64,000 nt of DNA from Monoplex corrugatus (GCA_030674185.1 CM060315.1:85087454-85151453); one strand, 5' to 3'; positions 1-11,625 are shown, numbered from the stretch's first letter. The notes: generated by a model from the sequence alone, not told the origin. Program-made: numbers and translations.

Positions 1-48
1 CTGCGAGGCAGGGGCTGGTGGCGGTCTTGGTTATGGATTTCTTCTTGG

Positions 49-513
49 GTGGTCTGGTGTCCGCCCTTAAGGACCCAGACCACGAGTCCTTCTCTGTACG
101 CCAGTCGCCTGACTGCTGCCATCGTGACCTTTATCCAGTCCATGGTGGAAGGGCTCAAATATTTGGCCGATGCCTTCGCCAGGCTGCACCTCAACTCAGT
201 CCTGGCGAGGCGGGATGCTGTTCTCTCAGCATCCTCGGTCGCCTGCTCCGCATCAGCCAAGGCCTCCTTGAGAGTTGTGCTACTTCAGTCTGGTTCCCTC
301 CTTGGAAACCACGTGCAGGCCACACTCAAGCGCCAGGCAGACATGAGGAGAGACCTCGCCCTCCACTCCTGTCCCTCTCACCCCGCAGCCAAGTGCCCTG
401 CTCCAGCGGCCTACTCTTCCCAAGGGCCCCCGCAGGCGAAGTTTCGCGGCTCTTTCAGGTGCAAGGGGCTAGGGCGAGGCACAGCGCATGAGCTGGTCAG
501 TTCCCCAACCTAG
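49..513 (+). pseudogene. DIRS gag-like protein, C-terminal part
   Basis: The 154-residue frame contains an alanine/serine-rich helical stretch (LARRDAVLSASSVACSASAK), then a segment with NHVQATLKRQADMRRDLA and a proline- and arginine-rich tail. This resembles the C-terminal half of DIRS ORF1 (structural, nucleic-acid binding). It lies directly upstream of the RT frame, as expected. The N terminus is outside the window. The assignment rests on position and on a remembered family pattern. Confidence 0.5.
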
Positions 514-752
514 GGTCCAAAAGCTGGCCTCTACTCAGCTGGCTCACCCCCAATGACTCACCCCCGGCCTGAGGCCATCACCCCCCACAGGTGATCCTGT
601 GGGCAGTCTGTCCCGACACATAGACGCTTGGGAGAGGCTGCCCGCAAGCCCGTGGGCCCTGCGGGTGATCAGGTCGGGGTTTTGCCTTCCTTGGGGTCCA
701 AGGAAGGCCCCTCTCACCCTCTCACCCTCCTTTCGCACTTCCTCGAGATCAC

Positions 753-2066
753 TTGGCTTCGCAGACCCTGGATCAGGAAGTTCTTTCGATGCTAGTCAAG
801 GGGGCCATGGAGGAGGTTTTCTTCCGTTTATCTCCAGGATTTTATGGCCGCATCTTTGTGGTCCCCAAAGCTTCTGGGGGCTGGCAGCCCGTCCTGGCCC
901 TCTCTCCCCTGAACTGGTTCCTCCGCGTCCTCCACTTCCGTATGGAAACCCCTATGTCGATCCACGATGCCTTGCACCCGGATGACTGGGGGATATCCAT
1001 CGACCTCAGGGATGCGTACTTCCACCTCCTTATTCACCCAAGGGACAGGAAGTACCTCAGATTCATTTGGAGGAACCGGATCTTCCAGTTCAGAGCCCTT
1101 CCCTTCGGTCTGGCACCAGGCCCTTGGTTGTTCACGAAGGTGGCGCGGGAGCTGTGCATGCACGTTCGGGAGAGGGATATCCGCCTCAAGGCCTATCTCG
1201 ACAGTTGGCTTCTACTCGCCTCCTTCAGGGATCAGTGTGCACAATAAGCTTTCCAGGTTCTGCAACTCTGTCACGATCTGGGCTTTGTTGACAAGGAGGA
1301 GAAGTCGGACCTCACTCCTTCGAAACAGTTCCAGTTCCTGGGCATGTCCTTCGACACAACCAAGTGGTTGGTGTCCCCAACTCCCCAGTGTTTACTACGC
1401 CATCAGGGCCTCTTAGCTCACCTGCTCTCTCAGTCTCAAGCCCCAGCCAGACAGCTGGCCTCCCTGCTGGGTCTTATGGAGTCGCTGGCACCCCTGGTGC
1501 CACTGGGTCGACTCTTCAAGCGGCAATTCCAACGCTGATTTCGGAGGCTTTGGTCGCAGACTTCGCAGTCGTGGGACCTTCCGGTCCCACTGGGTCCTTG
1601 GTTCCAATCATCAGTGACCAAATGGCGCTCCCAGTCCTGGCTAGCCCAGGGAGTCCCTATCACACTGCCCCCTCCTCAGGAGGACTTGTTCATGGATGCG
1701 TCCAGCTCCGGGTGGGGGGCCCATGTGGGCTGGCTGACAGCGGCGGGTCAATGGTCACACGAACTGATGTCCCGTCACATCAACATGCTGGAACTGGAGG
1801 CAGTTTTTCAGGCCCGCAGGGAGTTTCTCCCCTTTCTGAAGGGAAAACATGTTCGCATCAACAAGGACAACACTACAATAGCTTGTTACATCAACAAGCA
1901 AGGGGGCGCCTGCTCCCACTCCTTGTCTCGGAGAGCGGAACAGCTTCTCCTCTGGTGCGAGGAACAATCTGTTCGGCTCTCAGCAAAGCATGTCCCGGGA
2001 AAGATCAACATACTTGCGGACTTTCTCAGCAGATCCCACATGGTTCTTCCCTCAGAATGGACACTG
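753..2066 (+). pseudogene. DIRS reverse transcriptase and RNase H, two in-frame stops
   Basis: One reading frame runs from 753 to 2066, interrupted only by stops at 1245-1247 and 1536-1538. Reverse transcriptase motifs visible are GRIFVVPKASGGWQPVLAL, SIDLRDAYFHLLIHP and LPFGLAPGPWLF. The catalytic box reads YLDSW where DIRS elements have YLDDW, so one catalytic aspartate is lost. RNase H follows at about 1690-2040 with DLFMDASSSGWGA, the glutamate in LELEAV, and VPGKINILADFLSR. Frame preservation apart from two stops suggests a fairly young copy. Confidence 0.87.
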
Positions 2067-2403
2067 GTGCTATTCTGCCTCAAACGTCCAAAGGAGACAC
2101 GTAGACATTCGCAGACGTGTCACCACTTTACTATTCCGGAAAACCAGAACAAATTTAAGGGCAAAAAAAAGGTGTGGAGATGCCTAGAGCTGCATTCTAA
2201 ATCCTAAACGAAGAACGCTAACTTTTCCAAAACACAACTCACGAACGTTATCAAGGGAAGCAACTCTACATCCAGAAAAAAATCATAACAAACGAAAATG
2301 TCTTTTAAGCGAAACTTCACAAAAAAAACCCGATGTTTTCAAATACGTTAAATCAAACCACCAATTTAAATTATCTAGATCAAACTCTCTGGTTACAGAA
2401 CAG
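2067..2403 (+). other. AT-rich interruption of the DIRS pol, possible intron
   Basis: Between codons for EWTL and VHAVLEPVWAAW lie 337 bases that match nothing in DIRS pol and are much richer in A+T than the flanks. The segment begins GTGCTA and ends AACAG. Removing it joins the two halves of a conserved DIRS region in phase 0. No target-site duplication is evident. It is either a spliceosomal intron or an insertion that happens to have GT-AG ends. Confidence 0.45.
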
Positions 2404-2711
2404 GTCCATGCAGTTCTGGAGCCAGTGTGGGCAGCATGGTTCAAACCACAAGTGGACCTGTTTGCCACCAGGTTCAATCGCCGCCTTCCTCTGTATGTTT
2501 CTCCAGTTCCGGATCCGGGGCTTGGGCTGTGGATGCTCTGTCCATTCCATGGTCAAACCTGAGGGGCTATGCCTTCCCCCCGTTCCCCATTCTGGGGAAA
2601 GTGCTGTGGAAGGCGAGGGAAGACTCAGCCACGTTGGTCCTCGTGGCGCCTCGATGGCCAGCTCAAGCATGGTACCCGGAACTTCTGCACCTGTCCCATG
2701 TGCGCAGCTAA
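2404..2711 (+). pseudogene. DIRS pol, region between RNase H and recombinase
   Basis: The sequence encodes FKPQVDLFATRFNRRLPLYV, then, after a one-base shift near 2517, AWAVDALSIPWSNLRGYAFP and LVLVAPRWPAQAWYPELL. These are the conserved DIRS motifs downstream of RNase H (a methyltransferase-like or linker region in many DIRS elements). It continues the frame upstream of the AT-rich interruption and leads into the recombinase. Confidence 0.78.
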
Positions 2712-2817
2712 AACTCACCGTGTCAGGTCGGTCCCTCCTTCAACCAAGGTCAAGCATTCCGCACCGCAGTCCAGAGGTTCTAAACCTTCACGCCTGGCTC
2801 CTGTGTTGGACTCGATG

Positions 2818-3852
2818 TCTTCATTAGGCTTGTCCTCGGCCGTAATCGGCCTTGCGGAGCAAGCTCACAGATCGGGCACACAGGAGGTGTATAATGCCCT
2901 CTGGACGGGCTGGCTCACTTGGTGCTCCTCAAATGCGGTGTCACCCCACTCACCCTCTCATTTGCAGTTGGCCAACTACCTCAGCTTTCTGTCGGCGGAG
3001 AAAAACCTTTTGTCCTCCTCAGTGAAGGTACACAGGGCGGCCATCTGCACCACCATCAGTCAGTTGGGTGGTCCTTCCTTTGCGGACGATCCTGTCCTGT
3101 GGGATCTTGTCAGAGGGGCTTCTCTTCAGGAAGCCCGAACCCCCCACCGCACCCTGGCGTGGGATCTCTTTCTCGTCCTCTCATCCCTGAGACTCCCTCC
3201 TTACGAGCCCATCAGGGAGTGTTCTCTCAAGTTCCTCTCCTTCAAGACGGCCTTTCTCGTCTCTCTCGCATTGGGGAGGCGCTGTAACGAAGTGCATGCC
3301 CTTAGTTGACTCCCCGGGGATGTCGCTTTCGAACCTGATGGCTCGATGTCTCTCCGCCTACTCCCGGAATTCTTAGCCAAGAACCAGTCGCCAGTTCTCC
3401 CTCTCCGACCATCTCCATTCATCCCCTGACGTCTATCCTTGCTCCGGACGACGCGGACCGCACGCTCTGCCCTGTGAGTGTATAGAAAGCGGACGAAATC
3501 TTCTCGCCAGAAGCAGCGCCACCTGTTTCTCTCTTACAACGAAAGCTATAAGAAGGACATTACACGCACGTCAATCTCTCGATGGCTGAGGGAAATCAAG
3601 GCTGCGTATGCAAGGCCGAGCTCAGAGTTGGCTGTCTTCTCCCCAAGGCCCCATGAGATTAGAGCATGGGCTTTATCGCTGGCAATCACCCACAATGCCA
3701 GCCTCCGGAGTGTCCTAGACGCCGCGTATTGGCAATTCCCGGGCACATTCATCCAATTCTACCTGCGCGACGTCTCCCGTCTGCGCGAAGATGGATCCAG
3801 GGGTATCGCTTCTGCTGTGGTGGCCCAACACCCCATCTCCGCCACACCCTGA
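2818..3852 (+). pseudogene. DIRS tyrosine recombinase, frameshifted
   Basis: The recombinase begins near MSSLGLSSAVIGLAEQAHRS. Its SAM-like DNA-binding half contains LANYLSFLSAEKNLLSSSVK. Catalytic residues recognisable are the arginine in ALGRRCNEVHAL, the histidine and arginine in PHEIRAW, and the tyrosine in TFIQFYLRDVS. A stop lies at 3307-3309. Two compensating frame changes occur near 3420 and 3480, around PDDADRTLCPV. The enzyme would integrate the circular cDNA; this copy cannot make it. Confidence 0.85.
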
Positions 3853-3911
3853 CTGGTCTCATTCCTCCAGGCATTAACCAGGTAAGCCCTCCTTCCGGGT
3901 AGTGCTATTCT

Positions 3912-4236
3912 GCATTAGTGAGCCACTGTACAGTATGTGTAATTAAAAGGAAATTTTCCTTCTAAAATTACGTTTAATCTAACATACTTACCGTGGCTCA
4001 CGCAGAGTCCCTCCCGTCCTCACCGCCTTCCTGGTTCCTTCAATTCACAGTCAGGGTCTTGGTTTCCTCGAAAAGAGGACGACTATACGCATGCGCAAGA
4101 CACGAATACTCTCAGAGTTATGGTCCTTTCGGATTTTATTGTTACAAGGCAGAAATGGCAAACCGCTGCCGCTAGTTGCATTAGTGAGCCACGGTATGTT
4201 AGATTAAACGTAATTTCAGAAGGAAAATTTCCTTTA
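3912..4236. repeat. DIRS 3' terminal palindrome and inverted repeats
   Basis: Positions 3918-4002 form an imperfect palindrome centred on AAGGAAATTTTCCTT. Its right arm (3951-4002) recurs inverted at 4184-4231. The motif GCATTAGTGAGCCAC occurs directly at 3913 and 4178. Such split and inverted terminal repeats, with an internal complementary region, characterise DIRS 3' ends and template circularisation of the cDNA. The repeats place the element's 3' boundary at about 4236. Confidence 0.65.
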
Positions 4237-4489
4237 TCAGTCACCAGCAACACACAAGGGGATTTCAATCCTGATGAAGTTCACTGTTGTTCCTCTTGGT
4301 TCAGATTCAGCTGGAACCCTTTTCTGCTGCTACTGACATTGTTTTTAGAGCTCTGGTCCTTTCTCTCCCAGAAATTGAGAGCTGTTTCATGGGGTCATAG
4401 GCTGATATGCCTATCAACCCCCTTGCTCCAAGATCTATGGCGAGGATTTTGGCTTAAAAGCTAGATCTCAAGCTGCTGGTAGACTGGCT

Positions 4490-5375
4490 TACTTTTCAGT
4501 CTTGGGCTTCCTGCATCCTACTTTCATACGGTAGAGTGAACTCAATCAGGATCGTTTGTTTTGATGAATGGGATTTACCGGTCTCATGCACTCTTGCTGG
4601 TGATTTCTGGGTGGGTGTTTTTTTCTGTTTTGTTTTTGTTTGTTTGTTTGTTTGTTTTTCCATTGTGGAAGATGTGCTGTGCACTCCCAGTTGTCTGCTC
4701 TATCCAGTAGACCCTGCTTCCATGCTCTGGGTATCATCTTTTTCAGGCCAGAGTTTACTGCCTTCTGATGTTTTGATAGCAAGTTTTTTGCCCTGGCAGT
4801 ACTGATTGTTTGTTCGATCTCTTCAATCACTTGATTGTGCCTCCATGTGTACCTTCCTTGGGTTAACGCTACCTTGCACGAGCTCCGGACATGTTCCACA
4901 GTTTTCCCTGGCAGAGCGGGGGAGCAGGTAAATCTGATTTCCCTCATTTCACCAAATTAGCATTCGATGGCAGGAGGTCATACACAGGCAAATCTGAAGA
5001 TGAAATTGATTCTGAGAGGGGCCATATGCCCATGGTCATTCCATCTTAGACGTCTTTGGAGTGCATTTTCCAAAAATATCCACTGCCCTGTTGCCCATTT
5101 TGGACTGTCTTCTGGAATCTTATGGTATCCTCTTCTTTCTTCTTTCATCTCTTGTATTATATCTTTTTTTGCCTTTCCTTTGGCCCTTGACCACCAGTCC
5201 ATTTTTGTTGATCCCAGTTCCTGCCTGTTGGTCTGCGTGTGTCCTATTATTTCTCTGAATTTGAGGCTTTTCCTTCCCTGCAACCAGTGCCAACTGGACT
5301 TTCCATTCTCTACCAGTCCTCAGCTTGGGCTGGACTGATCTCACAACCTTATCTCCAGGGTCTTTAAGCATGCTA
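4490..5375 (-). pseudogene. LINE ORF2 C-terminal remnant (QGRYTWRHNQV family)
   Basis: Read on the - strand, fragments in changing frames give ENALQRRLRWNDHGHMAPLR, then KTVEHVRSSCKVALTQGRYT and WRHNQVIEEIEQT. This is the zinc-knuckle and C-terminal region of a large invertebrate LINE family usually annotated as a reverse-transcriptase-like protein. The RT core is absent. Frameshifts and stops make it a dead, truncated copy. The clade is not resolved. Confidence 0.7.
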
Positions 5376-5499
5376 AGAAGCCTGACTTTTCTTCCTCGAC
5401 ATTGGATTTTAGGGGTAGCTTCAGCTTTGCCTCGAGACAGTAAAGCGCAAGGTCAGTGAAGTTCGGTAGGACACCAATCCATTTCCCTGTATATATGTA

Positions 5500-5502
5500 T
5501 AG

Positions 5503-5569
<67 letters not shown>

Positions 5570-5573
5570 AGAT
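5500..5573. repeat. (TA)n microsatellite
   Basis: An almost pure TA dinucleotide run of about 70 bases lies directly 5' of the endonuclease-bearing LINE fragment. Confidence 0.95.
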
Positions 5574-5576
5574 GGA

Positions 5577-6003
5577 AAGGCTTAACATCAGTATTTTAGG
5601 ACTAGGGGAAGTGAGATGGAAGGGGGCAGGCATGATAACATCGGAGAATATACAGTGATATACTCTGGTGGTAATTCACATGAAAGAGGAGTTGGTAATG
5701 GACAAAGACAAATCAAAAGCAGTTAAGGGATACTGGGCAGTGTCCGACAGAGTTTTACTGGTCAAATTGAGAGGCAAACCATTTGATATCAGCATCATAC
5801 AGGTGTATGCACCAACATCCGCAAGTACTCAGGAAGACCGACAACTTATACAAAGTTTTAGAGATGGCCAAGGTCCAATGTAAACACAAGAAGTTACAGT
5901 CATAATGGGAGATTTTAATGCTAAAGTGGGACAGGATAGGGCGGAGGATATAGTTGGATCAAATAGACGGACAGAGACAGAGTTGGACATTTTCTCCAGG
6001 TAT
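5577..6003 (+). pseudogene. LINE apurinic-type endonuclease domain fragment
   Basis: The frame contains ISILGLGEVRWKGAG near the start, then KGYWAVSDRVLLVKLRGKPF, ISIIQVYAPTSAS and VIMGDFNAKVGQDRAED. The last two are the conserved substrate-binding and metal-binding motifs of the exonuclease-endonuclease-phosphatase domain of RTE/L2-like LINEs. A stop at 5881 interrupts it. The fragment ends at a CA/CT microsatellite at 6003, so the reverse transcriptase part is missing. Confidence 0.8.
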
Positions 6004-6021
6004 CACACACACACACACACA

Positions 6022-6064
<43 letters not shown>

Positions 6065-6120
6065 CCTCTCTCTCTCTTTCTCTGTATGTGTGCTTGTATG
6101 TGTATGTGCGTGCGTGCGTG
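6003..6120. repeat. Compound (CA)n(CT)n and GT-rich microsatellite
   Basis: CA repeats pass into CT repeats and then a GT/GC-rich tract. It truncates the preceding LINE endonuclease frame. Confidence 0.9.
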
Positions 6121-6232
6121 TTTGTGGGTGTGGTCAGCCTCAATGTTGTATCAGTCGTCTGTATTCTGTTCGTAATACACCATTCTGGCCGATAGCTGTC
6201 GTTGTTGTTTGTTTGTATGTTTGTTTTTCCAT

Positions 6233-6302
6233 TGGGTTGGCTGACAGTCCTGATAGAGTTGTGGACTTAAGCTCCCATTGTCTCGAGTTCAATCCCAGCT
6301 TG
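6233..6302 (+). mobile_element. tRNA-Leu-like SINE head
   Basis: The stretch starts with TTGGCTGACAG (A-box-like), contains GGACTTAAGCTCC, which resembles a leucine UAA anticodon arm, and ends with GAGTTCAATCCC (B-box-like). It does not fold as a complete functional tRNA. A tRNA-derived SINE head is the likeliest reading. It sits 55 bases upstream of a second tRNA-like region. Confidence 0.4.
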
Positions 6303-6356
6303 TACTTTAACAGCTGGCTGTGTTGGCCGCCCAGTGTAATATTCCAAGGCCCTTAA

Positions 6357-6560
6357 GAAGGTCCATTAGCTCAATTGGCGACTGCGCCGAGCTGATAACG
6401 CGGAGGTTGTGGGTTTGATCCCCCCCCCCCCCCGACCCATCCCTGTATGGGCCATTGAAAACTTTTCCAAAATCTTACCAGCGCGTAGGGCTTATGCACA
6501 GATACAGGGCTTACGCCATGTTCATTTTTGATTTTCTCCGTCACATGGAATCTGTGGCAT
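6357..6560 (+). mobile_element. tRNA-Ile-like SINE with body
   Basis: Positions 6362-6420 contain ATTAGCTCAATTGGC (A box), GCTGATAACGC (isoleucine-like anticodon arm) and GTGGGTTTGATCC (B box), followed by a C run and a non-tRNA body of about 130 bases. The loss of a proper acceptor stem argues for a polymerase III-derived SINE and not a tRNA gene. Confidence 0.5.
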
Positions 6561-6902
6561 CATGCATTGGAATTTATTCCGAGCGCGGAGATATCACGAG
6601 ATACTGAGACTGAAAGTGCTCCAGTCTGGTGGCGTCATCTTAGTGTCATTTTCACAGGTCTCATTCTTTTTCCCAGTACAAGACTTTGCCAGCGCAACAG
6701 GTTTTGCACAAGATCAAAGAATTTGCCAGATTATAACAGGAATGTATATGGAATTTCACAAGTGTTAGGAATCCGTTTCCGATATTAATGTGCTGATAAA
6801 GAAGAGAGAGGGGGTGGGAGATAGACACAGACAGGTAGAGCGAGTGAGCCAAAAAGAGACACAGACAGGAAGAGGTGGAGTGCGTATATATGTGTAGATC
6901 TG

Positions 6903-9427
6903 AAGAAACTAAACAAAGTAGTGAAGCGTGAACGCTACATACTACCAACGTTTGAAGACATTACACATAAACTGAAAGGATCAACAGTGTTCACCAAACT
7001 TGATGCCACATCTGGTTTCTGGCAACTTCCCCTTGACGAGAAAACTGCAAAACTGACAACGTTCATTACACTATTTGGTAGGTACTACTTTTGTCACCTT
7101 CCATTTGGGATATCCATGGTCCCTGAAGTGTCCCAACGAACAATGGAAGCAATAATAGGTGACATTGATGGCTTGAATGCTTCATGGATGATATTTTCAT
7201 TCATGCAAAGAACATGGAAGAACACGACAAGTGCCTCAATACAGTTCTTCAGCGGTTTTCAGAAATTGGCCTGAAACTAAATAAAGAAAAATGCGAATTT
7301 CGCAAGAAGGAGATCAACTTCCTAGGCCACATTTTCAACAAAGATGGAATCAAGCCAGATCTATCAACATTGAAGGCTATCAAAAATATGAGAGACCCAA
7401 CAGATCTTTCAGCACTGAGAAGGTGGTTAGGCATGATAAGTTACTCAGACAGATTTCTTCCTGATCTGTCCATCATACTGAAACCACTGAATGATCTTCT
7501 CCACAAAGACACTCCATGGTTATGGGACAGACCACAAACTGATGCAGTCAAGAAAATAAAAGAGCTACTTTCAAAAGCACCAACACTTGCATTCTACGAC
7601 ATCACAAAGCCGACAATTGTTAGCGCTGATGCCAGCAGTTATGGGCTTGAAGGAGTGTTACTTCAAAGCCATGATGGAGAACTAAAGCCAGTTGCATATT
7701 GCTCACGTACCCTTACTGATGCAGAACAAAAATATCCCCAGATTGAAAAGGAATGCTTGGCAATGGTTTGGGCTTGTGAAAAATTTGAACGTTATTTAGT
7801 AGGCCTGGAAACTTTTACAGCCATTACTGACCATCGACCACTTGTCTCTTGTAAATAACAAAGATTTGCAGGAAACACCTCTCAGATGCCAGAGACTACT
7901 CATGCGATTGTTGAGGTACAACATCAATGCAGAATACACTCCAGGCAAGAACATGATAGTGGCTGATGCACTTCTAGAAGTCCTGTATCAACAGAAAACA
8001 GCCTTGTACTGCAGGAAGATGTTCAAGGTTACGTCGATGAAATTGCTTCATCTTGGCCTGCATCCGATGTCCGAATTAGACAGATCCAGGAATCAACACA
8101 GCAAGATGCCAATCTGAAAGCAGCAATACACTATACGCAAAATGGTTGGCCAAAACACAAGAAAGAAACGACATTAGAAGCCAGAAACTTCTTCACAATT
8201 CGAAATGAACTCAGCGTTCATGAAGGTCTACTTCTGAGAGGAGATCGGATTGTCATCCCTTTTTCAATGCAGAAAGAAATCTTAAACAGAATCTATGAAG
8301 GACACTTGGGTATCAACAAGTGTTGAGAGCGAGCAAACCAGGCAGTATGGTGGCCAGGCATGAGCAGAAATATTGAAAATACAGTATCAAAATGTCAGCA
8401 TTGTCTTGAGAAACGCCCTTCTCAACCTTGTGAGCCGCTTATGCCATCAACATTACCAACGTGTCCCTTTGAGCGAGTTGGAGTGGACATTTGTGAATTC
8501 AAAGGATATTACTACTTAGTCAGTGTAGACTATTACTCCAGGTATATTGACACTGCTTATTTACCAAACATTACTGTCTTTTCTGTCATCAACAAGTTGA
8601 AGAATATTTTTGCACACCATGGGATTCCAGAGGCTGTTGTTTCTGATAATGGAAGACAATTTTCTTCATCAGAATTCCAAAAGTTTGCAACTGAGTGGAA
8701 CTTTTCCCATGTACTGAGCAGCCCGCATTATCCACAGGCTAATGGGGCAGCAGAACGTGCAGTCAAGACAGCAAACGAAATCCTAAGACAAGAGGATGCA
8801 TTCCTGGTTTTGCTGACCTATTGCTCTACACCAATCCCAGAGCTAGGGGCAAGTCCAGCAGAACTTGCTTATCAACGACGCCTGAGGACGACACTTCCAA
8901 CTGTGCCAAAAACTCTGTTTCCAAGAAAAATCAACCATGACCAAGTGCGGAAACATGATGCGGCATTGAAGCAGAAACAGAAAAGAAACTATGACAATCA
9001 TCACGGTGCTCGTTCCTTACCTGAGCTTCATCCAGGTGACCCGGTACTCATCAAAAATGATAGGGAGAGAGGATGGAAACAATCAGGTGTCGTGAAAGAG
9101 AAATGCGCCCCAAGGTCCTACATCATCCAGACAACTAGAGGTGACCTGAGGCGTAATCGAAGACATCTACGTCTTCAAACCAGTGTCACAACTATGACAC
9201 CAACGCCAAGACCTGATACTGATCCAAAGGTGTGGCGACCACCTGCTGTCAGTATCTGGTCAACGTCAACGTGTCCAGCCCAGTCATCATGTGCTGCCGA
9301 TACCAAGCTGACAAGGGCTTCTCCAGTACACCAGACCACATCTTCAGATACGCCAGATGATGATCAAACTTATCACACACGTAGTGGTAGATGCGTACGA
9401 AAGCCTGCACGGTTCAGAGAAAACTAA
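6903..9427 (+). pseudogene. Ty3/Gypsy (mag/K02A2.6-like) pol polyprotein, degenerate
   Basis: Reverse transcriptase: GSTVFTKLDATSGFWQLPLD and, after a frameshift near 7170, the catalytic FMDDIFIH. RNase [18 protein letters not shown] and [18 protein letters not shown], ending at a 7-base duplication near 7845 that shifts the frame. A stop lies near 8325 before the integrase. Integrase at 8360-9427 keeps the DDE triad (DICEF, VSDNGRQF, NGAAERAVK) and a C-terminal domain of about 150 residues. Gag, protease and the 5' LTR are absent. The sequence resembles invertebrate K02A2.6-like genes (mag lineage). Confidence 0.9.
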
Positions 9428-9649
9428 CTTTTAATTCAAACTCACACATGAAGACTGTATTTTGGATCTAAATCTTAGGCCTAGATGTTTATTTGAATAT
9501 TTCACATTCACTGATTCAAGTTAGCTATCCAGTTTTAGGGTGTTAACAGACAAACATACTGGAGATGCAACTGAAGTTTGATTTTAGGTATTTTGATTAA
9601 CGATTCTAAGAAATGTATTATGCTAGGGCAGACCGGATTAATCTTTTCT

Positions 9650-9880
9650 AGAGAAAGGGGGATGTGACGATAGCTTACCGGAATCTCACCATTCCTAGCG
9701 TATGAGTATTTATGAGATGACGTCTGAGTGTAAAAATCGGACATGCGCAGTAAATCGAGAGACGCACTTCCTACGAACAGCGATCGTTCGTGCGATCATG
9801 TGAGTTCAGTTCTTCAACAATAGTTATCGTATGAACTCCCTGAATTGAGATACGATACATGACAAAAAGGCAGTGACACA
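9650..9880 (+). repeat. Polypurine tract and 3' LTR of the Gypsy element
   Basis: The polypurine tract AGAGAAAGGGGGA (9650-9662) directly precedes TGTGACGATAGC at 9663, a typical LTR start, 235 bases after the pol stop. The LTR end is uncertain (about 9865-9885) because no 5' LTR is present for comparison. Confidence 0.6.
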
Positions 9881-9944
9881 ACTTAACCTCCGCAAAATGT
9901 CAGGTACATGTGAGAAAATATTTTTGCCCTGGATTGGCCTCTAT

Positions 9945-10136
9945 TAGCCCTTTGACTCCTGCACCATGTCTTCCAGCATCCGTCATTGGCAACTGTGCTA
10001 CCAAAGCAAAAAATTTAACTCTTTAACTCCCTCACCTATCCACCAGATTCCTGCAGGAAGTTGATGGACAGGGCGGGGAGTCAGAGGGTTAAGGGTTTTG
10101 CAGTTGGTGGATAGGGAACAGGAGTCAAAGGGTTAG
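9945..10136. mobile_element. piggyBac-type palindromic MITE, copy 1
   Basis: The ends are AGCCCTTTGACTCCTG and CAGGAGTCAAAGGGTTAG, inverted relative to each other and flanked by TTAG. Inside is a second inverted pair, TTAACTCTTTAACTCCC and GGGGAGTCAGAGGGTTAA, around a central TTCCTGCAGGAA palindrome. CCCTTT ends and TTAA targets are the hallmark of piggyBac-type MITEs. There is no coding capacity. A related copy lies at 40817-41013. Confidence 0.68.
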
Positions 10137-11310
10137 AAGTAAGCGCACTTTCAATCGGCCGCCCCTTGTTCGTGTGCGTGCCTCTATGTGTGTGTGTGTG
10201 GTGTGTGTGTGTGTGTAGGCGCGTGCGGGTATGTGTGTAAACAAGCGCACGCGTGCGTGTGGGTTTTTGTTTGTATTGTTTTTTAAATCATTAGGAGCAT
10301 ATTGCTAGCAGCGTCTAAACTTTATGTTATTTTATGATTTGTTTAGTGTGTAACATTAAAAAAAAAACTGGCCTGTTGACAGCCCATCTTAATGCTCCAT
10401 CATTCTGATGTTGACAGTTTAGTGTTTCATAACTCCCGTCCTCCTGTTCCCCATCACCGCCCTGAACACTCCCTATTCCAAGACCTTGCTGGCGCATTAA
10501 CCTTTGCGCAGGCTCAGGAGGTCAGATAATTACCAGCAGATTTGAGTGGAGCGCATATGGAATTGTCTGAGTGCGATGAATCCTTCTTGAGCAAACTCCA
10601 AACAAACTGTTCAAAAGCTGTGAACGTACATGTAACCAACCGCAGATATATCGACGGTTCTGAAACTTATGTAATCTGCTCTGATTGTACATGTACATTA
10701 GAGTTCGCTCGTTGTAATTTGTGACAATGTTAACTGATCACAGACATCCCTGGCTGTCTATCTTCACAACTTTTCCTTTTTTCTTTCTTTCTTTCGTGGG
10801 TTTTCTTCCTTCCTTTCCTTCTGTCAGTGTGTATGTCTGTCTTTTTATTCTTTCTGTCTGCCTGTCTTTCTTCATTTATTTCTGTCTGTCTTTCTTTATT
10901 TTGTTTATTTCATTTTTAATCTGCCTACATCAAACCTGAATTAAGCCTATCCAAAAATAAACTAATTGGGGATGTGTTTTTTTAACCAAAATGTAGCCCC
11001 GACTTTGTGCATGATTTAAAAAAGAAATGATTGCTGATATAAAAGTTTTAAGAAATGAGAAAGAAAAAAAACGAAATGGAACGAAAAACAGTTCTGCAAA
11101 CAGCAGACTAGAATGATTAAATAACTGAGAGAAGGATTTTGACTTTCCAAAATTAGCACCATTATAGCATTGTGCGTATGTCTAGGGTTCAAAGAACGAT
11201 GTACAGTAATCGGTTTATCCTACAGTTGGTCAACATTGTTGAGCTGATTGGGCCTGGAGCCTTCACTGTGCGTCAACATGTTGCCTAAATGAGGAGATGA
11301 GTTACGAGAA
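10137..11310. other. Intergenic, no gene recognised
   Basis: Contains a GT-rich microsatellite (10180-10260), pyrimidine-rich sequence (10760-10920) and otherwise unassigned AT-rich DNA. A segment of about 35 bases at 10563-10606 (GAATCCTTCTTGAGCAAACT) recurs diverged at 20423-20460, which suggests a dispersed repeat. Confidence 0.6.
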
Positions 11311-11339
11311 CATATTTGTTAGTGTTCCACTGTAAACCA

Positions 11340-11588
11340 CAGTATTTGCTGACGTGTGTGAACTCGTTCGTGCATGTGTGTGTGGGAGTATAGGGGTGTG
11401 TGTGTGGGGGGTGTGTGTGAGAGAGAGAGAAAGAGACAGAGAGAGATGTTTGCGCATTTGAGAGAGGTATGATATGTGTCTCTGAGAGAGAGAGAGAAGA
11501 GAGAGATTGTGTGTGGTATGTGTGTGTGTGGAGAGGAGAGAGAGAAGTGTGTACGTGTGTGTGTGTGTGTGGAGAGAGAGAAAGAGAA

Positions 11589-11622
<34 letters not shown>

Positions 11623-11625
11623 CTT
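11340..11625. repeat. Compound GT/GA microsatellite
   Basis: Alternating TG and AG dinucleotide runs cover nearly the whole stretch. The open frames across it are low-complexity artefacts. Confidence 0.92.

Larger units (their letters stand above)
1..4236 (+). mobile_element. DIRS-like tyrosine-recombinase retrotransposon, 5' end outside window
   Basis: The order gag end, reverse transcriptase, RNase H and tyrosine recombinase, followed by palindromic terminal sequence, is that of the DIRS order, which integrates through a recombinase and makes no target duplication. The body is GC-rich compared with the AT-rich flank. It carries several stops and frameshifts, and the reverse transcriptase active site is altered, so this copy is inactive. 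The left terminal repeat is not in the window. Confidence 0.88.
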
